The position numbers were made by a program, and so were the translations under genes. The notes under the pieces are model-generated. The model was not told where the DNA came from, did not search any database, and was given only the letters and a program-made list of their open reading frames with translations. Below, piece by piece: positions 9,496 through 17,253 of a stretch of DNA of 64,000 nucleotides; position 1 is the first letter of the stretch; the number at the start of each line of letters is the position of its first letter. Source of the stretch: Streptomyces catenulae (GTDB taxonomy: Bacteria; Actinomycetota; Actinomycetes; Streptomycetales; Streptomycetaceae); NCBI RefSeq assembly GCF_000718015.1, contig NZ_JODY01000022.1, positions 1 through 64,000 of the forward strand, read 5' to 3'.

Positions 9496-9944
9496 CCGGC
9501 GGGTCGGCGACGGGAGCGTCCGTACCGGGTGCGCCGACCGGGCCGCCGGACGGGCCCGGCATCCGCGCCGCCACGCTCCGCCGGGCCGCACTGGGTCTCG
9601 GCGTCGGCGCGGCGGGGGCGGTCTACCTCTGGAACACCAACCCGCACGAGCCGGGCCACCTGCTCCCCGGCTGCCCGCTGCGGTGGGCGACCGGTCTGCT
9701 CTGCCCGCTGTGCGGCGGCACCCGCCTCGCGTACGACCTGCTGCACGCCGACGTCGTGGCGGCGTTCCACGACAACGCCGCCCTGCTCGTCCTGGGCGTA
9801 CCGGCCGCCGCCTACGCCGTCGGGCGCTGGCTGCTCACCGGGCTGCGCGGCCGCCACTACCGTCTGCGCCTGTCGGGCCGCGCGGGCGCCGCGGTCCTGG
9901 GCGTCGCGATGGCGTGGATGCTCGTCCGCAACCTCGTGGGCTGA
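9492..9944 (+). CDS. DUF2752 membrane protein
   Basis: 150 residues with three predicted membrane helices. The DUF2752 signature is clear: PGCPLRWATGLLCPLCGGTR followed by LAYDLLHADVVAAFHDN, with paired cysteines in CPLCG. Function is unknown; members often sit beside other small membrane proteins. The GTG start at 9492 overlaps the TGA of the upstream gene, so the two form one translational unit. Confidence 0.85.
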   Translation: MTGGSATGASVPGAPTGPPDGPGIRAATLRRAALGLGVGAAGAVYLWNTNPHEPGHLLPGCPLRWATGLLCPLCGGTRLAYDLLHADVVAAFHDNAALLVLGVPAAAYAVGRWLLTGLRGRHYRLRLSGRAGAAVLGVAMAWMLVRNLVG

Positions 9945-10011
9945 CCCGGGCGGGCCGCCCGGCCGGGGCGCACGCCGCCTCCGGACGCGCCCCCGCCGGA
10001 CCCGGTACGGC

Positions 10012-10056
10012 CGCCGCCGCGGAGACCGGGCCCGGGGGCGGGCCTCCGCGGTGGCG
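10012..10056. terminator. bidirectional terminator
   Basis: A 13-bp stem with one G-T wobble (10012-10024 with 10044-10056) lies between the convergent DUF2752 gene and the secreted-protein gene, and could end transcription from both sides. Confidence 0.65.
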
Positions 10057-10078
10057 CCGTACGCGTACGGCGGCTGCG

Positions 10079-10483
10079 TCAGCGCACCGTGACCGTGAAC
10101 TCGGGCGAGACGGTGGTGTTCACGGCCATCCGCAGGTGGTTGAGGCCCTTGATGCCGAGCTTCACCCGCACCGAGTAGGCGCCGGTGGAGTTCACCGGGG
10201 TCTGCGCGGGGAGCGAGACCCAGCGGGTGCCCTGCTTCTGCTGGACGGTGACCCTGGTGCCCGCCGGGATGCCGTGCGAGGTGCCCGTGATGCGGAACTC
10301 CTCCCACGCGCCGACCGCGGAGACGCTCGCCTTGGCGGTGAGCGACGCGGGGGCCGGTGCCGTCGCCGCGACGGGGGCGGGCGTGTGCGGTTGGGTGGGC
10401 GCGGCGAATGCGGCGGCCCCTCCCCCGAGGAGCAGGGAGGCGGTGATCACACTGACGGCGGTCAAACGGAGTGCTCGGTTCAT
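10079..10483 (-). CDS. small secreted protein with Ig-like fold features
   Basis: 134 residues. A Sec signal peptide (NRALRLTAVSVITASLLLGG with cleavage likely after AAAFA) is followed by a Pro/Ala linker and a beta-rich domain (GTRVTVQQKQGTRWVSLPAQ, TGAYSVRVKLGIKGLNHLRM) that looks like the short bacterial domains holding extracellular or adhesive modules. The ATG at 10483 has GAGGA 7 bases upstream. A 12-codon extension upstream is open but starts inside the ribosome site region. No specific function can be assigned. Confidence 0.75.
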   Translation of the reverse strand: MNRALRLTAVSVITASLLLGGGAAAFAAPTQPHTPAPVAATAPAPASLTAKASVSAVGAWEEFRITGTSHGIPAGTRVTVQQKQGTRWVSLPAQTPVNSTGAYSVRVKLGIKGLNHLRMAVNTTVSPEFTVTVR

Positions 10484-10804
10484 GACAGTCCTCACTGGCT
10501 GGGCTGATGGATCTGACAACCGGACCCACGGCGGGGGCCCGTCACCTGCCCGGCACCCCGCCCGTCCTCATCCCCAGTGAGGGTCGGGAGCGGCAGCCCG
10601 GTTCCGCCGACGCCTCCCGAATTCGGCGTCTCATCCGATATGGCCGGATCCGGCCCCTGAGCGGACGGCGCCGGCCCACGGGACCACGGGGACGGCGGCA
10701 CGGCGCCCGGCCCGACGGCGGCGCCGCCCCGGACACCGGGCACACCGCACCGCCAGGCACGCCCGCACCACCGCGCGCCCGCGCCCGTCAGCCCCGTATC
10801 CCCC
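10484..10804. other. intergenic region with a 14-bp palindrome
   Basis: 321 bases between the secreted-protein start and the methyltransferase stop. It holds the perfect palindrome GGCCGGATCCGGCC at 10642-10655. No gene is seen; the minus-strand promoter of the secreted protein must lie here but I cannot place it. Confidence 0.4.
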
Positions 10805-12352
10805 TCAGCCCTCCGTCCCGACCGGCTCCAGGAAGCCCTGCTCCACCAGCATCCGGATCGCCTCCGGCGTCCGATCGCGCAGCAACACCGGGTCCTCACC
10901 CATCAGTTGGGCGATGGCATCCAGGATCCGGCCCGCCGGGAGCGAGCCGTCGCAGACCCCGGCGAACCCGGCGCCGACCGTGTCCACCTTGGTGGCCCGG
11001 CGCATCCCCCGGTGCTGCCGCAGCACCACATGCTCCGGGTCCTCCGCGCCCGGCAGCCCGACCTGCTCCTGCACCACCTCACCGGCCAGCTTGAAGTGCC
11101 CGGCCAGCAGCGCCGCGTCGTCCGTCCGGCGCAGATAGTCCTGGCGCGCGAAGTGCCCGACGACGGTCTCGCCCAGCGGCTGCTCCACCGGGTGCGGCCA
11201 CTCCTCGACGGTGATCGACGGGGTCTCCGCACCGGACTTGCGCAGTGTGATCCAGCCGAAGCCGACCGCCTTGGTGCCGCGCGCCTCGAACTCGTCCAGC
11301 CAGGCGTCGTACCGCGCGGCGTACTCCTCGGGGGCGGTGCGGTGATCGCCGCCGTCCCGCAGCCACAGCTCGGCGTACTGGGTGATGTCCTGCACCTCGC
11401 GCTGGACCACCCAGGCGTCGCAGCCGCGCGGCACCCACGAGCGGAGCCGGTCGGTCCACTCCTCGCCCTCGACGTGCTGCCAGTTGGCCAGCAACTGGCA
11501 GTACCCGCCGTCGTTGAGATGCGCCGCGGACTGCTGCACCAGGGTGCGGCACAGGTCGTCGCCGCCCATCCCGCCGTCGCGGTACGTCAGCCGGGCGCCG
11601 GGCGAGATCACGAACGGCGGGTTGGAGACGATGAGGTCGTACGTCTCCTCGCCCACCGGCGCGAAGAGCGAGCCCTCGCGCAGCTCGGCGGGGGCCGCCC
11701 CGGAGAGCGCCAGCGTCAGCGCGGCGATCCGCAGCGCCCGGGGGTTGAGGTCCGTCGCCGTGACGTGGGTGGCGTGCCGGGAGGCGTGCAGCGCCTGGAT
11801 GCCGGAGCCGGTGCCGAGGTCGAGCGCCCGGCCGACGGGCGTCGGGACGGTGATCCCGGCGAGCGTCGTGGAGGCGCCGCCGACGCCGAGCACCAGCTCG
11901 GAGCGGTCCACCTGCCCGGCGCCGCGGATGCCGCCCGCGCCGCCGACCGCACAGCCCAGATCGGAGACGACCCACCAGTCCTGCCCCTCGGGGCCGCCGT
12001 ACGGGCGGACGTCCACCCGGGCGCGCACCTCGGCGCCGTCCTCGGTGAGCCAGCCGTCGGCGAGGCAGTCCGCCACCGGCAGCGCCGCCTCGGCACGGGC
12101 GCGGGCCACCGGGCGCTGGAGGAGGAAGAGCCGCACCAGCGTCTCCAGCGGGCTCTCGCCCCGGGTGGCGCGCAGCGCGGGCACCGTCTCGCTGCGGGCC
12201 AGCGCCGCGTAGGCGGGCGCGCCCAGCAGCTCCAGCAGGCCGTCGGCGGTGAAGTCGGCGGCGAGCAGCGCGGCGCGCATCCGGTCGGTGCGGGCGCGGC
12301 TCGCGGGGTCGCGGACATCTGTGGTGGGGAGGTGCGTACTCACGCGGTCCAT
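10805..12352 (-). CDS. class I SAM-dependent methyltransferase (HemK/RlmG-like architecture)
   Basis: 515 residues. An N-terminal ~150-residue helical domain precedes a Rossmann methyltransferase core with the SAM motif ALDLGTGSGIQALHA (near residue 175), the acidic loop TATDLNP and the catalytic-type motif IVSNPPFVISPG (near 242). NPP[FY] is the signature of enzymes that methylate amide or exocyclic amino nitrogens (protein glutamine, adenine or guanine). A C-terminal ~200-residue extension is specific to actinobacteria. The substrate is not known. The ATG at 12352 (MDRVSTHLPT) is used; the neighbouring GTG three codons in is also possible. Confidence 0.8.
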   Translation of the reverse strand: MDRVSTHLPTTDVRDPASRARTDRMRAALLAADFTADGLLELLGAPAYAALARSETVPALRATRGESPLETLVRLFLLQRPVARARAEAALPVADCLADGWLTEDGAEVRARVDVRPYGGPEGQDWWVVSDLGCAVGGAGGIRGAGQVDRSELVLGVGGASTTLAGITVPTPVGRALDLGTGSGIQALHASRHATHVTATDLNPRALRIAALTLALSGAAPAELREGSLFAPVGEETYDLIVSNPPFVISPGARLTYRDGGMGGDDLCRTLVQQSAAHLNDGGYCQLLANWQHVEGEEWTDRLRSWVPRGCDAWVVQREVQDITQYAELWLRDGGDHRTAPEEYAARYDAWLDEFEARGTKAVGFGWITLRKSGAETPSITVEEWPHPVEQPLGETVVGHFARQDYLRRTDDAALLAGHFKLAGEVVQEQVGLPGAEDPEHVVLRQHRGMRRATKVDTVGAGFAGVCDGSLPAGRILDAIAQLMGEDPVLLRDRTPEAIRMLVEQGFLEPVGTEG

Positions 12353-12380
12353 TGTCGACCCCACCACCGACAATCGGCGA

Positions 12381-12421
12381 CGGCCCGGCGCCGCGCGCCT
12401 CACGGGCGCGGCGCCGGGCCG
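12381..12421 (-). terminator. terminator of the lipoprotein gene
   Basis: A perfect 16-bp stem (12381-12396 with 12406-12421) with a 9-base loop follows the stop of the minus-strand lipoprotein gene by 28 bases and precedes the methyltransferase start. Confidence 0.8.
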
Positions 12422-12449
12422 TGGACCGGTTCCGGGTACGGGCCGCCGG

Positions 12450-13034
12450 TTACGACTTCTTGGACTCGCCGCCCGAGGGGGAGGCGGGCGCGTTCTGGCT
12501 CTGGCAGCCCTTCTGACCGGCCATCGCCTTGCCGACGTCGCCGGACTCCAGCTTCTTGAAGGCGGCCTCGCTCTGCTTGTTGAGCTTGTTGATGCCGTTG
12601 GAGAGGTCGCGCAGCCCGTCGGCGAACTTCAGCTTGTCGCCGGTGTCCAGACCGTCGACCTGCTTCTTGAGGTCCGCGTACCCCTTGGAGAGGGCGTTGA
12701 GTTCCTTGACCGCGTCCTTGTGGGCCGTCTCGCCGTTGTCGCTCGGCGGGGGGCCCGCCTTGTTCAGGGAGGAGGCGAGGGACTTGTAGGCGTCGGAGAT
12801 CTTCTGGAAGGCCGCCGAGTCGGTCTGCTGGACCTTCTTGGAGTCCGTGGTGCCCTCATCGGCCGTCTGCATCGCGGCGTTGGCGTCCTGGATCTTCTTG
12901 AACTGTGCCTGCGCGGGGTCGCAGAACGTCTTGGCCCAGTCGTCGAGCTTCTTGCTGCTGTCGTCGCTGCACCCGGTCAGCGCGAGCATCAGTGCCGCAC
13001 CGCCGGACAGCGCGGCCACAAGCTTCTTGTTCAC
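12450..13034 (-). CDS. small lipoprotein
   Basis: 194 residues with a lipoprotein signal: lipobox LTGC, acylated Cys22, after a short hydrophobic stretch (GGAALMLA). The mature part is a helical, charged protein (KKLDDWAKTFCDPAQAQFKK, ALSKGYADLKKQVDGLD) with a Ser/Pro-rich tail. Family unknown; it resembles streptomycete envelope lipoproteins of unknown role. The GTG at 13034 is chosen because GGAAGGGA lies 9 bases upstream and the signal peptide then starts properly. An ATG six codons earlier overlaps that ribosome site. Confidence 0.8.
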   Translation of the reverse strand: MNKKLVAALSGGAALMLALTGCSDDSSKKLDDWAKTFCDPAQAQFKKIQDANAAMQTADEGTTDSKKVQQTDSAAFQKISDAYKSLASSLNKAGPPPSDNGETAHKDAVKELNALSKGYADLKKQVDGLDTGDKLKFADGLRDLSNGINKLNKQSEAAFKKLESGDVGKAMAGQKGCQSQNAPASPSGGESKKS

Positions 13035-13238
13035 CGGATCGGTCCCTTCCATGGCTCTCGGCCCCGGAACATACACGGCCAAAGGGCCTGGCCCACGAGC
13101 GGGCCATCCGCTACGTACCGCAATGAAGCCATTTGCACCAAGGAAGGTGAGGTCTTCCGCACTCGGTCGAGGACAGGTGGCGGGCGCCCACCCCGAGCGC
13201 CCGCCACCATCTGTCACGTCGTCAAAGACGCGTTCCCG

Positions 13239-15653
13239 TCAGGACGCGGCGACCGTCTTCGCAGTCTCGGCGGCCTTCGCGGATTTCTGGGAGTTGTCTT
13301 CGTCACCCACGGCGATTCCGCGCCGCTTGGAGAGGTACACCGCGCCGACGATGATCAGCAGGGCGAGCACCGCGGCGCCGATACGCACCGGGGTGTTCTT
13401 GTCGGCGCCGAAGCTGAACTTCACGACCGCCGGGGCGATCAGCAGCGCCACCAGGTTCATCACCTTCAGCAGCGGGTTGATCGCCGGTCCCGCGGTGTCC
13501 TTGAAGGGGTCGCCCACGGTGTCACCGATGACCGTCGCCTCGTGCGCCTCGCTGCCCTTACCGCCGAAGTGGCCGTCCTCGACGAGCTTCTTGGCGTTGT
13601 CCCAGGCGCCGCCGGAGTTCGACAGGAAGACCGCCATCAGCGTGCCGGTGCCGATCGCGCCGGCGAGGAACGAGCCGAGCGCGCCGACGCCGAGGGCGAA
13701 GCCGACCGCGATCGGGGTGAGCACGGCGAGCAGCCCCGGGGTGGCCAGTTCGCGCAGCGCGTCCTTGGTGCAGATGTCGACGACGCGCCCGTACTCGGGC
13801 TGTTCGGTGTGGTCCATGATCCCCGGGTGCTCGCGGAACTGCCGCCGCACCTCGAAGACGACCGCACCGGCCGACCGGGACACCGCGTTGATGGCCAGCC
13901 CGGAGAAGAGGAAGACCACGGAGGCGCCGAGGACCAGCCCGACCAGGTTGTTCGGCTGCGAGATGTCCAGACTCAGCCCCATCCCGCTCGCCGCCTTGCC
14001 GACGGCCTGCTTCGCCGTCGCCAGGGCGTCGCGGTACGAACCGAACAGTGCGGCGGCGGCCAGCACCGCCGTCGCGATGGCGATGCCCTTGGTGATCGCC
14101 TTGGTGGTGTTGCCGACGGCGTCGAGATCGGTGAGGACCTGCGCGCCGTCGCCGGTGACGTCGCCGGACATCTCGGCGATGCCCTGCGCGTTGTCCGACA
14201 CCGGCCCGAAGGTGTCCATCGCGACGATGACGCCGACGGTGGTGAGCAGCCCGGTACCGGCCAGCGCCACGGCGAACAGCGCCAGCATGATCGAGGCGCC
14301 GCCGAGCAGGAACGCCCCGTAGACCGCGAGGCCGATGAGGACCGCCGAGTAGACCGCCGACTCCAGGCCGATCGAGATGCCGGAGAGCACGACGGTGGCG
14401 GGCCCGGTCAGCGAGGTCTTGCCGATGTCCTGGACGGGACGGCGGCCGGTCTCGGTGAAGTAGCCGGTGAGCTGCTGGATCAGCGCCGCGAGCACGATGC
14501 CGATGGCGACGGCGACCAGCGCGAGGATCCGCGGGTCACCGGGCCGCCCCAGGATCTCCGGGTCGGTGACGCCCGCCAGCCCCTGGTACGTCGACGGCAG
14601 ATAGGTGAACGCCGCGGCCGCCACCAGGACCAGCGAGATCGTCGCGGAGACGAAGAAGCCGCGGTTGATGGCGGTCATCCCGCTGCGGTCCGCGCGGCGC
14701 GGCGCCACGACGAAGATGCCGACCATCGCGGTGACGACCCCGATCGCGGGCACCAGCAGCGGGAAGGCGAGCCCGGCGTCGCCGAACGCCGCCATGCCCA
14801 GGATGAGCGCGGCGACCAGCGTCACCGCGTACGACTCGAAGAGGTCGGCGGCCATCCCGGCGCAGTCGCCGACGTTGTCGCCCACGTTGTCGGCGATGGT
14901 CGCGGCGTTGCGCGGGTCGTCCTCCGGGATGCCCTGCTCGACCTTGCCGACGAGGTCCGCGCCGACGTCCGCGGCTTTGGTGAAGATGCCGCCGCCGACC
15001 CGCATGAACATCGCGATCAGCGCGGCACCCAGCCCGAAGCCCTCCAGCACCTTGGGCGCGTCGACCGCGTAGACCAGCACCACGCAGGACGCGCCGAGCA
15101 GCCCGAGGCCGACGGTGAACATGCCGACGACGCCGCCCGTACGGAAAGCGATCTTCATCGCCTTGTGCGAGACCGCCGTAAGATCCTTTTTCCCGATCCC
15201 CTCGTTCTCGCCCGCGGCCGGAGTGGCTTCCCGGGCCGCGGCCGCCACCCGCACATTGCTGCGTACGGCGAGCCACATGCCGATATAGCCGGTGGCCGCG
15301 GAGAATCCGGCGCCGATCAAGAAAAACACACTGCGGCCCGCCCGCTGCGTCCAATTGTCCGCGGGCAACAGCATGAGCAGGAAGAAGACCACCACGGCGA
15401 ATACGCCGAGGGTCCGCAACTGCCGGGCCAGGTACGCTTTCGCGCCTTCCTGCACCGCGGCGGCGATCTTCTTCATACTGTCGGTTCCCTCGCCGGCGGC
15501 GAGCACCTGACGTACCAGCACCGCGGCGACGACCAGCGCCGCCAGCGCGACGACGGCGATCACCAGCACGATGTCGCGGTTGCCCGCCGTCAGCGACGGT
15601 CCGGCGAGAAGGGAGGGGGAGTTCAGCGACTGAGGGGTGTATGGCCCCGCCAT
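13239..15653 (-). CDS. hppA: membrane proton-pumping pyrophosphatase (K+-independent type)
   Basis: 804 residues with about 16 membrane helices. The enzyme hydrolyses pyrophosphate and exports protons. The pyrophosphate-binding signature DVGADLVGKVEQGIPEDDPR is near residue 231, with TIADNVGDNVGDCAGMAAD after it. GNTTKAITKG has Lys at the position that separates K+-independent (Lys) from K+-dependent (Ala) enzymes, so this should be a K+-independent proton pump. The ATG at 15653 has AGGAGG 5 bases upstream. It is monocistronic, with a long upstream region. Confidence 0.94.
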   Translation of the reverse strand: MAGPYTPQSLNSPSLLAGPSLTAGNRDIVLVIAVVALAALVVAAVLVRQVLAAGEGTDSMKKIAAAVQEGAKAYLARQLRTLGVFAVVVFFLLMLLPADNWTQRAGRSVFFLIGAGFSAATGYIGMWLAVRSNVRVAAAAREATPAAGENEGIGKKDLTAVSHKAMKIAFRTGGVVGMFTVGLGLLGASCVVLVYAVDAPKVLEGFGLGAALIAMFMRVGGGIFTKAADVGADLVGKVEQGIPEDDPRNAATIADNVGDNVGDCAGMAADLFESYAVTLVAALILGMAAFGDAGLAFPLLVPAIGVVTAMVGIFVVAPRRADRSGMTAINRGFFVSATISLVLVAAAAFTYLPSTYQGLAGVTDPEILGRPGDPRILALVAVAIGIVLAALIQQLTGYFTETGRRPVQDIGKTSLTGPATVVLSGISIGLESAVYSAVLIGLAVYGAFLLGGASIMLALFAVALAGTGLLTTVGVIVAMDTFGPVSDNAQGIAEMSGDVTGDGAQVLTDLDAVGNTTKAITKGIAIATAVLAAAALFGSYRDALATAKQAVGKAASGMGLSLDISQPNNLVGLVLGASVVFLFSGLAINAVSRSAGAVVFEVRRQFREHPGIMDHTEQPEYGRVVDICTKDALRELATPGLLAVLTPIAVGFALGVGALGSFLAGAIGTGTLMAVFLSNSGGAWDNAKKLVEDGHFGGKGSEAHEATVIGDTVGDPFKDTAGPAINPLLKVMNLVALLIAPAVVKFSFGADKNTPVRIGAAVLALLIIVGAVYLSKRRGIAVGDEDNSQKSAKAAETAKTVAAS

Positions 15654-16301
15654 TCGTCCTCCTTGACGTTTGGCACATGGGCGCGCGCGAGCACGCTCAG
15701 GCGAACTGAGCAAGATGTGGACGGATTGTAGGGAGCCGCACGGCATCAAAACAGTGCGCCGGAAACGCAATTCGGCCGCAGCCGGGAAGATCAAAAGGAC
15801 CGCGCCCGCCGAATTCGCCCGGACGATGGAAAGCGGCTAATTAGCTGACCACTGAACGATGATCTCAGTTTCCTACTGATCACCGCTGCTCAAAGCCGCC
15901 ACTTGCGCCCCGGAAGACGATTACGTTCCCAACGCGACGGCCCTGAGGAACGTTTCTCCGGACGGGGATACGGACGCCGCCCGGCCCCCGGGAATCAGCC
16001 TGACGTCACGTCAGATTGCGGCTGAATCGACGCGGCGGGTGGCGGAGGTCCGCTCGGGTGACACGGACGCCCCGAGCCTGGCCCCGTAGGAGGCGCACAG
16101 ACGGCAGAACGGCGCGACGACGCGACAGAAACGCACGGCACACGACAGAACGCACGGCAGAGGCCACACCGGGCCTGACGGCGCACGGAACGTGGAGTAC
16201 GGGGGGGGGAACGCCAGAGGCCCCGGGCCGAGCCACGCTCAAAGCCCTGGGCGGACGTCGGGAAGCTTCTGAAGCGCCGGGCGAACGGCCCGGCGGAAAC
16301 G
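15654..16301. promoter_or_regulatory. long intergenic region upstream of hppA
   Basis: 648 bases without a convincing gene. A minus-strand -10, TACAAT (15730-15725), lies 71 bases from the hppA start with a TGTTTT-type -35 17 bases upstream. A relatively AT-rich patch covers 15836-15950. A 15-base inverted repeat, CTGACGTCACGTCAG, is at 16000-16014, and a G9 run near 16201. Short ORFs here have no family features. Confidence 0.4.
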
Positions 16302-16721
16302 CTACGAAGTGGCCGTGGCGGCGGCGGTCGGCCAGCTCATCCGGATGCGACCGCCGTCGGCACCCGAGGTGACCTCAACGTCGTCGACCAGCCCGCTGAT
16401 GACCGCGAGGCCCATCTCGTCCTCGCCGTCCGCCTCGGAGCCGTCGTCGGACGTGTGCTCCCCGGGACCGCTCGGCACATCGTCGCCGACCTCGATCGCG
16501 AACTTCTTCTCGTCCTCGATCAGGGCGACATGGACGGGCGCCTCGATGCCGTGCGCCAGATGCAGACCGACGGCCCGGCTGCACGCCTCTCCGACGGCGA
16601 GCCGCACCTCGTCCAGCACAGCCTCGTCCACCCCGGCGCGCCTCGCCACCGCAGCCGCGACCAGACGCGCGGTCCGGACGTGCTCGGGCAGGGCGCTGAA
16701 GCGGAGTTCGACGGTGGCCAT
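16302..16721 (-). CDS. RsbW/SpoIIAB-like anti-sigma factor, partner of BldG
   Basis: 139 residues with a GHKL ATPase fold: the N box EVRLAVGEACSRAVGLH and the glycine segment MGLAVISGLVDDV. In S. coelicolor the gene directly after bldG (SCO3548, from memory) encodes an anti-sigma factor that binds BldG; the same order is seen here, with about 110 bases between. An acidic loop (EHTSDDGSEADGEDE) replaces part of the usual ATP lid. It should bind and inhibit a sigma factor and phosphorylate, or be sequestered by, BldG. The ATG at 16721 follows GGGGGA. Confidence 0.88.
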   Translation of the reverse strand: MATVELRFSALPEHVRTARLVAAAVARRAGVDEAVLDEVRLAVGEACSRAVGLHLAHGIEAPVHVALIEDEKKFAIEVGDDVPSGPGEHTSDDGSEADGEDEMGLAVISGLVDDVEVTSGADGGRIRMSWPTAAATATS

Positions 16722-16830
16722 GCCATCCCCCTCGATTTGCGGACGTGCAACGCAGGGGGCCGGACGACTTCGCCCGGTACCCCCCACACTTCTTCCTCAC
16801 CCGCGCCTGCGCACGGGCACCGCGGAGCCG

Positions 16831-17172
16831 TCAGTCGGTCGCTGCGACGGCCTCGTCGACCGAGGTGTGAATCGGGAACACCTTGGTCAGTCCGGTGATA
16901 CGGAAGATCTTGAGAATGCGCTCCTGGTTGCAGACCAGGCGCAGCGAGCCCTCGTGGGCACGCACACGCTTGAGCCCACCCACCAGGACGCCGAGCCCGG
17001 TGGAGTCCAGGAAGTCGACACGCTCCATGTCCACCACGAGGTGGTAGCTGCCGTCGTTCACAAGCTCGACCAGCTGCTCGCGCAGCTTGGGCGCGGTGTA
17101 TACATCAATCTCGCCACCGACCTCGACGACCGTACGGTCGCCAACGGTCCGGGTCGACAGGGACAGGTCCAC
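16831..17172 (-). CDS. bldG: anti-anti-sigma factor BldG
   Basis: 113 residues, a STAS-domain protein of exactly the usual BldG length. The phosphorylation site is Ser57 in [10 protein letters not shown], the serine reported to be essential in S. coelicolor. BldG in its unphosphorylated form binds anti-sigma factors and is required for aerial mycelium and antibiotic production. It begins 81 bases from the divergent helicase start, so the bldG promoter must overlap that gap or the helicase 5' region. It is probably co-transcribed with the anti-sigma gene downstream. Confidence 0.97.
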   Translation of the reverse strand: MDLSLSTRTVGDRTVVEVGGEIDVYTAPKLREQLVELVNDGSYHLVVDMERVDFLDSTGLGVLVGGLKRVRAHEGSLRLVCNQERILKIFRITGLTKVFPIHTSVDEAVAATD

Positions 17173-17253
17173 GGATCCTCCAGCACCTTGCTATCGAGCG
17201 GTCGCCCCCCTGGGGCCTCCCCACCGAAGGTAGGGGACGGATCGGCAGCCGCG

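Noticed and set aside
12249..15731. Plus-strand ORF of 1160 codons over the lipoprotein and hppA genes
   Set aside because: Spans two clear minus-strand genes and their gap; rich in D, R, H and G from complementary codons.
16201..16209. G9 run in an intergenic region as a phase-variable tract
   Set aside because: It is not in a gene or near a clear promoter, so no switch can be argued.
16006..16242. 78-codon minus-strand ORF upstream of hppA
   Set aside because: Arg/Pro-rich, no ribosome site, no family, and it contains a G9 run; read as non-coding.
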